From positions 13,741,667 through 13,805,666 of the forward strand of contig CALNVZ010003433.1 of the NCBI GenBank assembly GCA_940671915.1: DNA of 64,000 nt. Direction: 5' to 3'. The position numbers and the translations under genes were made by a program. The notes beneath the pieces are model-generated. The model saw only the letters and a list, made by a program, of their open reading frames with translations. It had not been told where the DNA came from and did no database searches. Every line of letters starts with the position of its first letter. Positions within the stretch are counted from its first letter, which is position 1. The DNA is from Paracentrotus lividus (taxonomy: Eukaryota; Echinodermata; Echinoidea; Camarodonta; Echinidae). Shown here piece by piece: positions 25,031-38,100 of the stretch.

Positions 25031-25980
25031 GCCAGTGTTCTGCATGTATGTCTGCTAATCTGGGATTGTCTATCTCTTGTTATAATAGGGTGAAAATAAA
25101 AAAACACAAAACTGTTCTTGGGGGATGCCTTCACAACAGTCAAAATGTTAAAGATGTTTGTGACCGCGAACTTAAGAAGTGAAAGAAAGTGGACTGTAAC
25201 CAATTGCTTCCAAAGAAGAAAGCAAAGATAGCCTCCCACTCGCTCAGTCAGTGTGTATAAGAAACAATGAAGGGATTGGTCTAAATAAATCCTAAAAGTG
25301 GCAGTTAATTTTAATTCGCAACTGGCGTACATTAAAGTCTCGTTTTTGTTTCACAAAAAAGGGTAGTCTGTGTTTCGCATTTTTGCTGTTAGAATGTATT
25401 TGACTGTTGCAGATGATTGTGTTGTTTTATTGATGGCCGAAATCAATAAATGCAACAAAGTAATCCACAACTTTAGTATTTTGCAATAAAGATTCAACAT
25501 TGTCACACCTCTCCAATGAAACTTTTTTTGAAATTTAAATTTCTATCTTGTAGTATAATGTTTTTGAATTCGTCATAAGGTAAAAGATCTTCAGAGGCCA
25601 TCATAAAATCAAAACGTCCCTATAAAATGTTAATTAATTTATCTATTTTTTTATTATATTTTTTTCCTGTTGCTAGATATGTTGTTTCAACTGCACTAAC
25701 TTATTTAACCTTTTATCGTTTACATCTATGTAGGTTCCATCTCAACGCCATGAAGCTGCATAAACCTAAAACCACAAGGTTTAAGATATGGCCACACCAT
25801 TCAGGCATTTGCTGAGTGGGCAATTGATGACAAGCTTGCTTTACAGCAAACTGGTGCCAAAAAAAGTATGATGAAATTAAGACGGCATTCCGCTTGGCGA
25901 AGAAGTAATTAATTACGGACTGTGAATCCCAAATCCTGGTCAAAATCGGAGGTAATTGAAACTTCTTTGTTTAAATTATT
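25031..25980. other. No gene recognised
   Basis: AT-rich sequence between transposon remnants. A 139-codon minus-strand frame (24913-25332) overlaps Tigger-derived DNA antisense and is not supported. Confidence 0.4.
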
Positions 25981-25989
25981 TCCTACGTA

Positions 25990-26285
25990 CGCAGAATTGT
26001 CCTGAGGGCTCAGCATCGACGAGGACATCTTGCTTGGGCATTAGATCATGTCCGATGGAACAGACAGCAGTGGCAACAAGTCCTGTTTTTGGATGAAACG
26101 CGTGTGTGCCTTTGACACGTTGATGGACGGAATTGAGTGTGGCGGCGAAGAAGGGAGCAACAAGAAGGCTTCACAATACAACCAGTCATCGCCTTCGGAG
26201 GAGGGAGTATCATGGTTTGGGCGGGCATCAGCCAAGCAAACAAGACAGCACTTGTCCAGATTCCAGACGGAGAATGACACACACG
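25990..26285 (+). pseudogene. Tc1-like transposase remnant
   Basis: Read through frameshifts, the peptides RRGHLAWALDHVRWNRQQW, QVLFLDETRVCL, HVDGRN and FGGGSIMVWAGIS appear in order. LDE is the middle aspartate block and FGGGSxMVWxGI is a hallmark of Tc1 transposases. The N-terminal DNA-binding part and the third acidic residue are absent. Just downstream (26318-26352) is a scrap of the TATGCCTCC element seen at 3775 and 41563. Confidence 0.7.
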
Positions 26286-26299
26286 TCATCAAGGTTGTT

Positions 26300-27520
26300 T
26301 GTAAATGTTTTTATGCCTCTGTCACCGAAGATGGTGCCAGAGACATCATATTTTTGTATTATCTCTGTATAGGACTCTGAGCTTGGAGGACTACATGCAA
26401 ATGAGTGGTAAGATAAGGCAAGACAACAAGCTTCTGTAAAAAAAAAAAAAAACTTCTGTAACCTGGGTACAGGGTTGGGAGAAGTACATCAAGCAGCATG
26501 TAAGAGTTTTTTCCAGGGCAGGAGTAGCAAACAAGATATTGTAAGGGAGGTGTATGGAACACCACACAGGTCAGACACTAACAATGCTGCGTTGTTTGTG
26601 CCAGTATCTGCAAATGCAGAGGTGATGCCTATTCATTTATGGTATCACCTCATGAAAGGAGCCTCAAGCAAGCGTTGGAAGGTCAGTCCAAAGATATAAA
26701 CCTTGTAATTCGATCACCTGCCTCAGTCAATCAACTCAAAAGGTTGATCCAAAAATAAAGGCCTAATCTGGTGTCTGGTTGCAGTCACATATATTGTGGA
26801 GAAGACATAATGAGTGGATTTTCGGAGGCAACAGCGTTTTTCATATAACAGCTTCATATCGCGATACGAATTCCAAAGCCGCCAGATTGCAGTCGATATA
26901 TGGTCGATTGTATGTTCATCTCTTGGAAGAGATGCATCCCTTTTCACAGGTGTGTTTGGTACTGATGAGCTAGATTATGATTCAGAAACATCGGAAGTGT
27001 GGTCCGATTCTGAATTTCAAGAGGCAGCAGTTGGATCTGAAAGTGAAGAGGACTGAGGATGAAATTCTTCTTCACAGTTTGTACACTTCCAGATTTCAGG
27101 TAGCCTCTCACATAACTATACCATTTTCAGCGGTAACCTTACTGCAACAATCTATCTTGGAGAAATTATCAATATTGATTGCAGTAAAGTCAAAGAGATC
27201 AAAGATGGCATTTCCCAGGACAGAAGGACAAAAATAGATGGCTAGCTGTTCGGTCAAATGACAAAGAAATATCTCACAAAATTAAGAAGGGTGCCTTGCG
27301 ATTGATCAATAGAATAGAAGATAGTAAACATCCCAGAATAAATTCATCAGGATGGTCATATGGTATATATAGAACTCATAATTGATAAGATAGTAGACAT
27401 GTATGAGACACCCATACGAGTGGTTGTGTAACATCAAAAGCATGTCGAGCAGGGCCCATGCATGCCACAAGTCAGTGAGAATCTCTGCAAGTCATTTGAA
27501 TGCAGTGAGTCTTTATCAGA
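26300..27520. other. Unassigned DNA with short open segments
   Basis: At 26535-26690 a frame reads REVYGTPHRSDTNNAALFV. At 26814-27056 another ends in an acidic SEVWSDSEFQEA tail. Neither could be matched to a family. They may belong to further transposon remnants given the neighbourhood. Confidence 0.35.
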
Positions 27521-28320
27521 TTCTTTTCTTTTTTTGGTGTCTTTGGTATACATATAACTTCAACATTTAACAGAACTGTACAGGCCAGGGAGGACAATGT
27601 TTTTTTTAAAAGCACATAAGGCAGCAAATGCAGACTATCAAGTCTAGGAGATGCCTACTTCTGCTGCTCCAAAATGAAATTCAGCAGATTCTCCTTCGAG
27701 TGGTGCTGAAGGAAACTGATTAATGACTGAGTATAAAAATGTTGAAATATGCAACCATTTTCAACATTTTTAATTTTGTGGTGTCTCTGAAATACAGATA
27801 AGTTCAATGCTATCAAGTGGCAGAGAGCAATTAGATGATGTGGGATGTAAAACTCACTGGACAGCAGATGTGGACTGTCAAGTTCAGGAGACGCCTTTTG
27901 CTACTCCAAAATGAAATACAGCAGACTGGCAGATGGTGCTAGAGGTAACAGATGAATAGCAGAATAGCAAGTATTTAAAAATAAAAAAAAATTGTTGATC
28001 AATACATTCTTTTCTTCATATTACTATTAATGTTTCATATATTTCCTTAAATTTTTCTTGTTTGAAGAACTATAAACATGTTTTTTAATGTGAAATCATT
28101 TTCAAAATTTTCCATTTTTTGTGCCTTTGGAATACAGATAAGTTCTACACTTTCAAGTGCCAGAGAGAAAAAAGAAGATGTTGGGTGTTTTTTGAGACAC
28201 ATAGGACAGCAGATGTGGACTATCAAGTCCAGGACACGCCTACTTCTGCTCCAAAATAAAAACAGCAGACTGTCCTTCAAGGGGTGCTGGAGGAAACAGA
28301 TGAATAGGTAGCCAGTATTA
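27520..28320 (+). repeat. Three direct repeats of about 110-200 bp
   Basis: Copies lie near 27530-27725, 27780-27965 and 28118-28310. Each begins 'TTTGGAATACAGATAAGTTC'-like and contains CAGATGTGGACTATCAAGTC and CTGCTCCAAAATGAAAT. The ATACAG|ATAAG junction resembles a splice acceptor, so the repeat may be a multiplied exon of a mobile gene. No reading frame stays open through all copies. Confidence 0.6.
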
Positions 28321-28344
28321 TTAAAAAAAAAAAAAAAAAAAAAA

Positions 28345-29425
28345 AATTCTGTGTCGTTGAGTTTGTTGTGGAGGCTGAGACAACAAAGTATAGAAAAGAC
28401 ATGACCTTCTTAGATGCAACATACAAGACCACGAAGTATCTATTACCACTATTTTTTGTGGTCCATACAAGCATTGGCTATTCCACCGTTGCGGAGTGAA
28501 TCGTGGAGGCTAAGATGACATAGTATGGAAAATACATGACTTTCTTAGATGCAACATACAAGACTACAAAGTATGCATTACCACTATTTTTTTGTTGTCC
28601 GTACAAACATTGGCCGTTGCGGAGTGAATTGTGGAGACTAAGATGACATAGTATGGAAAATACATGACTTTCTTAGATGCAACATATAAGACCACTAAGT
28701 ATGTAATACCACAACTTTTTTGCTGTCCGTACAAACGTTGGCTTTTCTGTCGTTGCCAAGTTAATCGTGGAGGCTAAGATGACATTGTATGGAAAAGTCA
28801 TGAATTTCTTAGATGCAACATACAGAACGACAAAATATGCATCACCCCTACTTTTTCTTTGGTCCATACAAACATCGGCTTTTCTGTCATTGCAGAGTCT
28901 TTTGCTGAGGCTAAGACGACAAAGTATAGAAAAGACATGACTTTCTTAGATGTAACATACAAGACGACTCAGTATGTATAACCACTATTTCTTCTGTCCG
29001 TTCAAACATTGGCTTTTTCATCTTTGCAGAGTTGGTCATATAGGATAAGACAAAAAAGTATGAAAAAGACATGACTTTCCTAGATGCGACATATAAAACC
29101 ACTAAGTACACAATAGAACAACTTTTTTGCTGTCCGTATGGAAAGACAGGAATTTCTTAGATGCAACATACAGAACGACGAAATACACATTACCCCTACT
29201 TTTTCTATGGTCTATAAAAATGTTGGCTATTCTGTCGCTGCAGAGTTTGTTGTGGAGGCTGAGACAACAAAGTACAGAAAAGACATGACTTTCTGAGATG
29301 CAAACTACAAAACAACCAAGTACGCATTACCAATACTTTTTTTTTGTGGTTCATACAAATGTTGGCAATTCTGTCGTTGCAGAGTTTGTTGTGGAGTCTG
29401 AAACAACAAATGCTTTTTCAGAGGT
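28345..29425 (+). repeat. Tandem array of a ~135-bp MULE transposase segment
   Basis: About eight units of 128-140 bp start near 28363, 28503, 28631, 28767, 28903, 29036, 29252 and 29390, with one truncated. In the plus strand each encodes a version of KDMTFLDATYKTTKYALPL then FFVVHTNVGYSVVAEFVVE. This is the first-aspartate block of ZSWIM-type MULE transposases. Unit lengths are not multiples of three, so no continuous frame exists. The array is coding-derived but not a gene. Confidence 0.75.
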
Positions 29426-29949
29426 CTCCGCACAATTATGGAGTTTAGGGAAGAGGCCAATCTCCCTAGCAAACCATTCTGATGCTCACGAACTTCTTCG
29501 CATTAAATTTGTTAAAAGTTCTTATAATACAAAGACATCGAAAAACATAGAATCTTATTTCCATTTGTGACAAAAGCAGTAGACTATGCCTTTGAAAACC
29601 ACTATGTACAATGTACTTGATATGGAGTACCAGGCTCAGTGTTTTGATGCTTGGCAATTCCTGCAGACTGTGGTGCACAAAATGCATGGGGAAGCAACGT
29701 CAAATTCTGTCAGAGTTATCAGGCCATGCTAATTTATGGAATAATGAATAGAACAGTCATTAAATGCTTTCAGGTCATTTCATATCCTGTTTTTATTATG
29801 AGTCATACAAATGTTCAAAGGTAATCTAAGATAACAAAAATTAGTGGTTGAATCCACTGTCTTCAAGTCACTTTATGAAAGAATGTCACTACACACGTCA
29901 TTCAGGGTCATTCTGATATCGACACGGTTCAAAGTCCATAGAACCTAAT

Positions 29950-31935
29950 GGTATAGTGCTGTATGGTGTCAAATGAGGACACGGATAAGCTATTCCCTCA
30001 GATACAAAGTAAATTCATAAAAATTCTGCAAATACAATGCCATATTTACTGTCCATTCTGCAAAACAAAGAAGAAACCTTTGGTGTGTTTGATTTCAAAT
30101 TCTGGATGGAAACCATCTCCAAAGTACATGTATCTAGGCCTACAAAACCACATCACTTCAAGTTCACCATTGATAGTAAAGAGGTTTCAGCTTACAACAG
30201 AGGATTGAAAAGTCAGGTGTAAAAGGCTCTCCCTGATGATTTCTGGAAGTGTTCACAGCAGGGCCAAGTGATGTATCCTGCAGGACATCCACCACCTGTA
30301 GAACCACAGTTCATTAACATCCTCCTGAAGAAAATGCTTCTGAAGTCAGATAGTTAGACTTTTCTCTTCTATAATGACAGCATGCACCATTGGTGGCAGT
30401 CAAACCTACATAAATGGCTTTATCCAGGTTCGAGACAGCATCAGGAAGAGAAAGAAGTACATGGCTCAAGGAGTTGTTTGGACCTTCCAAGAATGCACCA
30501 ATAATGCCCACAATACCTTGTGGAGGATGAGGATTCCAACGAACCAGCAAGTGCTTCGAAAATAGCAAGGAAGTTAGACTTGGAGATGGAAGAATGAAGG
30601 GTACTTTGATTTACTCTTTCTCAATCTCTCAAACGTCCACCTTTCCTTTCTTTTGGTTGGGCACATACAAAAAGATGTAGATCAGCTATTCTCCTACATA
30701 CAGAGAGAAATAAACAAAAAGTCTGTGGATACAATGCCACATGTACTATCTATTCTGCCAAACACAGAAGAAATCTTTGGTGTGTTCGATTTCAAAAGCT
30801 GGATGGAAACCATCTTCAAGGTGTCTAGGAATACACACCACATATCTTCAAGTTCACCATTGATATTATAGCCAAAAAGAGACAGCCCACTACAGAGGAT
30901 TGAAAGGTCACGACTGGAAGACTCTATGTGTGGTTTCTGGAAGCATTCACAGGAGGGTTCAGTGATGTAGCCTGCAGCACATCCACCACCTGTAGAACCA
31001 CAGTTCATTAACATCCTCCTGGAGAAAATGCTTCTGAAGTCAGATAGTTAGGCTTCTCTCTTCTAATGACAGCATGCATCATTGGTGGCAGTCCTACCTA
31101 AATGGCTTTATCCAGGCTCGAGACAATGTCAGGAAGAGAAAGAAGTACATGGCTCAAGCTGCTGTTTGGATCCTCCCAAGACTGCACCAATATTGCCCAC
31201 AATACCTTGAAGAGGATGAGGATTCCAATGAACCATGAGCAGTTTCTCCCAAAATAGCTATGTAATTGGATTTTGGGACAGAAGAATGAAGGGTACTTTG
31301 ATTTACTCTTTCTCACTCTAAAAAAAGGTCTACTTTCCTTCCTCTTGGTTGGGCACAAACATGAAGATATAGATCAGCTTTTCTGCCAGATATGGAGAAA
31401 ATTGAACAAAAAGTCTGCAGATACAATGCCACATCTACTATCCATTCTGCCAAACAGAGAAGAAATCTTTGATGTGTTTGATTTCAAAGGCTGGATGGAA
31501 ACCATCTCCAAGGTATCTACAGATAGGCACAAAAATCATATCACTTCAAATTCACCATTGACAGGGACGAGGTAACAGCTTACTACACAGGATTGAAAGG
31601 TCACAACTGGAAGACGTCCCAGGTTGTGTCTGGCAGTGTTCACAGCAGGGCCAAGTGATGTATCCCGTGGGACATCCAACACTTGTAGAACCACAGTTCA
31701 TTAACATCCTCCTGAAGAAAATGCTTCAGAAGTCAGATAGTTCAGCTTTTCTCTTCTATAATGACAGCATGCACCATTGGTGGCAGTCCAACCTAAATAA
31801 ATGGCTTTATCCAGGTTCGAGACAGCGTCAGGAAGAGAAAGAAGTACATGGCTCAAGCTGCTGTTTGGATCCTTCCTTGACTATATCAATATTGTCCACA
31901 AGACCATCAAAACGGGAGAGAAAACGTTATTGGTA
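29950..31935 (+). pseudogene. Three direct repeats of a DUF7869-like segment
   Basis: Units of about 660 bp lie at roughly 29950-30570, 30600-31255 and 31270-31935. Each reads FFWLVGHTHKDIDQLFS-like text, INKKSVDTMPHVLSILPN, EEIFGVFDFKSWMETI and then KPHHFKFTIDxKE. The VGHxHEDIDQ motif is typical of the large uncharacterised DUF7869 group of metazoan repeat-associated proteins. Frames are broken in each unit. A further unit, about 95% identical by eye, lies in reverse at 45008-45700, so the spread is recent. Confidence 0.65.
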
Positions 31936-32544
31936 ATTAGTTGAGAGGCACTTTTCTGGTCAAATTGATTAAGTGAAAGAAGTCATGTTATTGATATTAA
32001 GAAAACTGACTATTATGCAAAGTCAACAACAGCAGGCATGGGAAGGAACGTTGGTATCTTCAAAGAAAAAAATCAAAGGCAAATGGAGCTGTGCCAAAAT
32101 AAAAGAATAGTGGAAAGGCTCCAAACAACAGTGAAGAAATATTTCACTATCTTCATCAGAGAGAGAAGACTTAATGTCATCTGAAACATAATCCTCACTT
32201 GATAATGATAAAGAATATCTGTCCTGTAGATTTCATGTAGATATGCGTTCCTTATGATTAAAATGAAGGTGCATATTTCTGAACTTTAACCCAGCTCAGT
32301 CATCTTTGTCTGCACTCTAACATAATTAGAGAAAAAAAATTTAACATTATCTATATTAGTGGCTCTGTCAATTCAGACTTAATCACCATTATTTCATCTA
32401 ACTTAAACATTTTCATCGTATCTTTCATCTCGATTTAACGTTCGTGCGTTGCTGAGGAACTTTCATCGACTGCAGTACTGTCACCTTACTGTACTGCTTA
32501 GCAACCGACATCAGTGTTAGTCATGGACTGCCTTCTACAAGACA

Positions 32545-32770
32545 AAGGAGTCCTGTGACTGGAGCTTCCAGCAACGCCTGTCACCGTCCCATTATAGTTA
32601 AATTCGTGAGACGCGAGAGGAAGGTGGAGCTGTTGAAGAGCAAGCGCCGTCTGAGGGAGAAGAATCATCTCAAGGATATCTACATCGAGGAAGATCTGAC
32701 TGCTCAGCGCGCCAAGCTCTTCCACGCCATTCGTAGGAAATATGACACAAAGAAGATCTGAACTATCGAC
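32545..32770 (+). pseudogene. Non-LTR retrotransposon ORF1-like fragment
   Basis: RPIIVKFVRRERKVELLKS is followed by YIEEDLTAQRAKLFHAIR and KKI-STIDGQILRI. The pattern RPIIVKF(x)R...L...K...I.EDLT..R..L..A.R is that of ORF1 proteins of invertebrate L1/CR1-like elements. Only about 75 codons survive and no reverse transcriptase is nearby. Confidence 0.6.
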
Positions 32771-34100
32771 GGACAGATTCTTCGTATTGTCCAGATGTGC
32801 TACATTGGAATGAGAACTGTGATAGAGCGCAGGCTACTTACGTTGAAGGGAATCCAATATACAAATGGAAGTACCCACGTTCTAAGGAAGGAGGTCATAT
32901 AGTGGAGAAAGTGCTGATGGCTGGCACATATAGGTAAGTAGCATACCCACTTGGAAGCTACAAGCTATTTACCTACTTAGTGCATGGATACCTGAAAAAA
33001 GGAGTCCATTAGTAGTTCCCATCATATGGAACAACAATAATTCAACAGAAGATTTTCAAAAGAATCTGCAGTATACACTGGATTAAATTATGAAGTTGGA
33101 ACATTGTGAAGTTTGTCTGTAGAGGCACCATCATATCGTCTGTCAAAATAAAAGGTTCTGGAAAATGTATTCATTATGCAATCAAAGGCAAAAGGAGAAA
33201 ACCAGATGGATTTTGCCTACCGTTACATAAAAGGATAGCAACCTCAAGAAATCAGTTGGACAAGTTTAAAAATCCTTTAAGGACATGGGGTAGGGTTTGG
33301 ATAAGGCTAATCCCAGTTACAAGCACCCTGTCACGGATTTGAAAGTCAGATGAAAGAAGAGAATTGATCTATATCTCAATAATGCCTGACGAGAACCATT
33401 CATGAAACTAACTTTCATTTGGCTTACATGTACCACACCATTTGCAAAAAATTTAAATGTGCTCTTGCAGTGGAAGCTTCCGGTGCAAGTGAAAAAAGCA
33501 TGCGCCCCACATGCACATGCTCATTTTCTGCATGCTCACATTTTATATCCTTTCATTCGATATTGCTTCTCTCTGTTACATGTGTTTTGATATATTTTCC
33601 AGATTTGTTTATTTGTGTATTTGTATAATTTGTAGTAGTAGTATCATGCCTATAAGCCCAAAGGAGCAAATTGAACCGAAGAGGAACTTCGAAGCCTTCT
33701 TATTATGTGGGCTGAGCCCGATTTCAAGAAGAGATCAACGGAATTCACCACAATAAACTGGTATTCGAGAGTTTGTCAGATTGCCTAGTGGCGGCAGGAT
33801 TTCCCCGCAGGACCGGCCCGTCTTGCCGGGACAAAATCGACAGGATTCGAGGCACATATAGAGGCCTAAAGGATAAGGCTAGTAGGTCTAGTGGGGTCAA
33901 GAGGTTGGCCCCCATTTTGGTTTGAGATCATTGATCCAGTGTTAGGGTCATAACCTGCGAAAGACCATGTTTGTTTGTTTGTTTGTTTTTTTTTTTGGGG
34001 GGGGGTTAGTATAGGTCAATTTTGAAGATAATTTGGCGTAATAAAATTGCTTTATCTCAAATAACTGATTAACTCTGTGCATCAAGATGGCAAATAAAAT
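32771..34100. other. No gene recognised
   Basis: Mixed AT-rich sequence between mobile remnants. A (GTTT)n/T run at 33968-33998 ends in poly-G. Short frames at 33106-33342 and 33402-33756 show no family features. Confidence 0.35.
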
Positions 34101-34107
34101 ACCAAGA

Positions 34108-34210
34108 ATAAAGATTAATTTTTGTTCTTCAGAGGAATTAATGAGGCTGCCTGGAGTAATAGTAGGTATGGCCACCGCCACTCGCATTCTTGAAGCGAGG
34201 GAAGCAGCCG
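34108..34210 (+). pseudogene. Helix-hairpin-helix-like scrap
   Basis: INFCSSEELMRLPGVIVGMA then TATRILEAREAAV has the LPGV...A..I...R layout of a helix-hairpin-helix. Such motifs occur in several invertebrate repeat-encoded proteins. Only about 30 codons are readable. Confidence 0.35.
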
Positions 34211-34949
34211 TCCTACTCCAGAGACATTCTTACTGATACCTCACATACCTAGGGCAGAGCTACTAGTTTATGCCTTCGGCTATCAGCCATCTAAAGCTGC
34301 CCATAATATAGACCGTAGAGAAGTGTCTTGATATGGGAAACTTGCCAGTGGCAGTCAAGTCTGACCCAGAATCAGATTCTGACGGAGGAGATGGAGAAAT
34401 GGTCAGAGAGAGATAAAGACAGGGTCACGATGGCGATGTTGATGCGGGATTATTGAGCAAATGGCATTGCAGTGGCAGAAGGCTAGAAAATTTATAGAGA
34501 CTACACAGATAAATGTTGGGAAGGTCTGCAATTTTATTCCTTATTTATTCATTTTTTTTTTTTTTAACAGTCTAAATTATACATGTAGATCTGTAAACTG
34601 TAGTGTATGTTAATTATGATTACATCATCTGTCTGCTGTACTGGTCAGCTCAATTTTGGTTTCCCATTGTGTTTTTATTGTTCACCATGTTAACTGCTCC
34701 TAAAATAAAAAAAAATTAAGCTACATGGATGGGGAAAGCAGCTCAGGAATGCTGGATTTGGCTTAAATTTTTTTGTGAAATCACAAAAACACCCTCGCTT
34801 GTCAAGTGAGCCAGGGATACAATCTTCCAAGGAAAAGTCCAACACTAAAGTACTGCCACTTTCACACATATACATGTATCACAGTGGTCATCAATTTCAC
34901 CTTTTTTTCTAAACCAATACAAATAATTATGTTTTTCCTTTAATATTTA

Positions 34950-37000
34950 TAGGTATACCTGCTCAGAATATCTGATGACGCCATTTATCAACCCATCAGG
35001 ATGCTGCAGGACCTCTACAACAATGCGAACAAAAGGTGCATTATTGAGAGGATCCCCGGGTGGTGGAAGAGGCGCTTTCCATGCCTTAACTATCTGCGTC
35101 TGATCTGAAGATAGACACGACTGTAGTAGTCAAATGTTGTCAACTGTGCAGTCCTGATCAATGTCTCTATTTTTATTCTTATTTCTGTTTTCTTTGATAC
35201 TAGATATGCCTGCACAGAATATTTGTTGACGCCATTTAACAACCCCATCGAGAGGCTGCAGGTCCTGTACCAACAGTGCACACAAGCACAAGAAGTGCAT
35301 CATTGAGAGGACCTTTGGGAGGTGGAAGAGGCGCTTTCCATGCCTCAACTATCTGCGTCTGATCTGAAGATAGACACGACTGTAGTAGTCAAATGTTGTC
35401 AACTGTGCAGTCCTGATCAATGTCTCTATTTTTATTCTTGTTTCTGTTTTCTTTGTTTCTAGATATGTCTGCACAGAATATCTGTTGACGCCATTTAACA
35501 ACTCCATCGGGAGACTGCAGGTCCTGTACCAACAGTGCACACAAGCACAAGAGGTGCATCATTGAGAGGACCTTCAGGCGGAGAAAGAGGCACTTTTCAT
35601 GTCTGAACTAGCTGCGGTTGAAGATAGGCGCAACTTTTGTCATCATCGTGGCCTGTGCAGTCCTCTTCAACATGTCCATCAACAGGCGGGAGGAAGATCT
35701 TGTGGGACTGATCCCTAATGAGGTGGGGAACGATCGACTTCCACCAGGCAGACACGATCTAGTGCCAGAGAGGGTACTCCGCCAACAGCTGGTGGATGGT
35801 CACTTCTCACATTGAACGGTCTGAGGAGGGGCTCGCTTCAAGGCCAGGGAGGTTACTCCGCCAACTGGTGGATAACCATTTCACACATATTGAAGGGTTT
35901 AATACTTGTGCTGTGTTGTTCAACATCTCCATCAACACACGGGAGGAAGATCTTGTGGGACCGATCCCTAATGAGGTAGGGAACGATCGACTTCCACCAG
36001 GCAGACACGATCTAGTGCCAGAGAGGGTACTCCGCCAACAACTGGTGTATGATCATTTCACACATTGAAAAGTTTAACCCTCAAAAGACTGGGGGGGGGG
36101 CCATCATGGCCCCCCCCTCGACATTTCCCACTCCGCTGCGCGAAATTTTTTGATCGCGCCGCTTCCTGACTATTTACTTTCAAGTCTCGTGCATCTTTTG
36201 AAACCATTTTCGCGAAAATTGGTTATACCGTTACGACGCTGCACGATTTTCAAAAATATCCGTCAGACCGAAAACGGCTCAAAAACATGATTTTGTGTAC
36301 AAAGTCAATGCAAATGGAGTTTTCTCACCTAATTCATAAAGATATGATTATTTTTACTTTCATTGGCTGAAATCAATTTATTTTAGCATAATTATGCTTC
36401 AAAATGGTTCTTCAATAATTTTTGAGTAAAAAAACAAAGAAATACATAAGAAATTCAGAAAACAATAAAATACATAAGAAATTAATTTCGATACCAGAAT
36501 TTTTTGTAGATTACATGGCTCACCACCATCGTGCAAATTTTCGGCGCGGTCGTGCAATCGGGGGCCGAGGGGCTCGCTTCAAGGCCAGGGAGGTTACTCC
36601 GCCAACAACTGGTGGATGATCATTTCACACATTGAAGGGTTTAATACCTGTACTGTGTTGTTCAATATCTCCAGTAGCTTGTTGATGAAGTGTTGCCTGT
36701 GTTGTTTGATGTTTTGAAAAAAGGGAAGAGGATCAAACTCCGAACTGAATCAGTAAGAAAATAGAACAAGAAGAAGCCGATCTAAATAACAAGAGGATCA
36801 TTGAAGGGTTGCCTGTACGGTTTAGCCTGTGCCGTCCTGTTCAATGTCTCTGTTGACAGGCGGGAAGAGGATCTAGTGGGACCGATCCCAAATGAGGTGG
36901 GGAATGATCCCCTTGTACTCGGCAGGCATGATCTAGTACCAGGAAGGCTGTTCAGACAGCAGCTTGTTGATGATCAATTCACTGAATCAACTGAATGATT
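34950..37000 (+). pseudogene. PIF/Harbinger transposase remnant with a triplicated exon
   Basis: The same exon occurs three times: 34952-35105, 35206-35360 and 35462-35610. Each has an AG acceptor and encodes YACTEYLLTPFNNP, ERLQVLYQQ, KCIIERTFGRWKRRFPCLN (the third aspartate/glutamate block of HARBI1-type DDE_Tnp_4 proteins). The last exon's continuation at 35618-35815 (IIVACAVLFNMSINRRE, EDLVGLIPNEVGND) also recurs at about 35900-36066 and 36810-36995. The two middle units are about 257 bp apart and nearly identical, including the intron. Frameshifts break the peptides, so it is a duplicated dead gene. A G/C-rich insert lies at about 36080-36540. Confidence 0.75.
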
Positions 37001-38100
37001 ACGAAAATGGAAAAAGAAAGATCAGAAGCCGATCTAAAGAACAAGAGGGACAACCTAAACAAGTTTCAATCTGGCAGAAGCGGTAGAATCCCAGGTGGGA
37101 AAGGATCATTTGAAATAAATGTATAAATATGAAAAAAGAAAGATGACTGAGTCCTTGATGGAGAGGCTTCCTGATCAAGGGACAGAACTTGACACCATGT
37201 TAGTATTACATACCATAATCTCATCATGCCAGGAGCAAGAGGGGAAGATTGAGGGAGTAATTGGCATGTGGACAAAGTCTGCATGCTCCTTGAAGTATGA
37301 GCAGAGGAGGTGGTTTGTGCGATGGTCAAGGGGACAGGCCGTGATCATCAGGTCTAAGAAACAATCAAGTCTCGTCTGGCGAAGATGGGAGTCGTGCGAC
37401 TGCGCAAAACAGACTCTGATGTCAAAGTTCTTCAAAGTAACAGACAAAAGTCAAGTAATTGAGGAGGATGGTGATGTTTCATGGGGTGGACCAAGACCAA
37501 GATTCCACCAACAGCATGAGATGGTCGTGGAGTATCTTCCAGCACCAGTCCGAAAGGGCTTCTTGGGTGTAGAAGCCGAGGGTGGCAATATCCTTGCTTT
37601 GGTAAACTAGTGGATTATTCATGAAGTTCCTTGTGGTTTTCTGCCCCTCCCCCCCCCCTCCTTCCCCCACAAAAAATAGAAATAAATAAATAAATCAGAA
37701 TTGAAATTCATGTTTTATGTTGCCTGCCTTGGATAAAGAAACAATAATCAGATGATGACAAAAGTTGAAGTTGACTTTACAATTTGAACATATGAAACAC
37801 ATTTTGCTTTCACACTCATCAAAAATAAAGCCACATATGTAAAAGTCATTTCTGCAACCATTAATCTTGCATCAGCTATTCAATTCCCCTTTGTTTTGTC
37901 CATATTAAATATTTGGTTGAGAAGGAAAAATATGCTGTGCTTATGTTACCCTTCCCTATCCTTTGTTTAAGTCTAATAATGAATTAGTGAACCAATATAC
38001 AAAGTCATGCAACAATTGAATATTGCTAATACTTGAGAAGAACATGGCTATAATCATTTCGGAAGTATATAATGAGTCTAAATATGTTTTCTATTTTCAG
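37001..38100. other. Unassigned DNA; one 163-codon open frame
   Basis: An open frame at 37119-37610 (+) contains KIEGVIGMWTKSACSLKYEQ and GPRPRFHQQHEMVVEYLP, which I do not recognise. It follows the last Harbinger scrap and precedes the Gln-rich exon, so it may belong to the same element. The rest is AT-rich. Confidence 0.35.
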
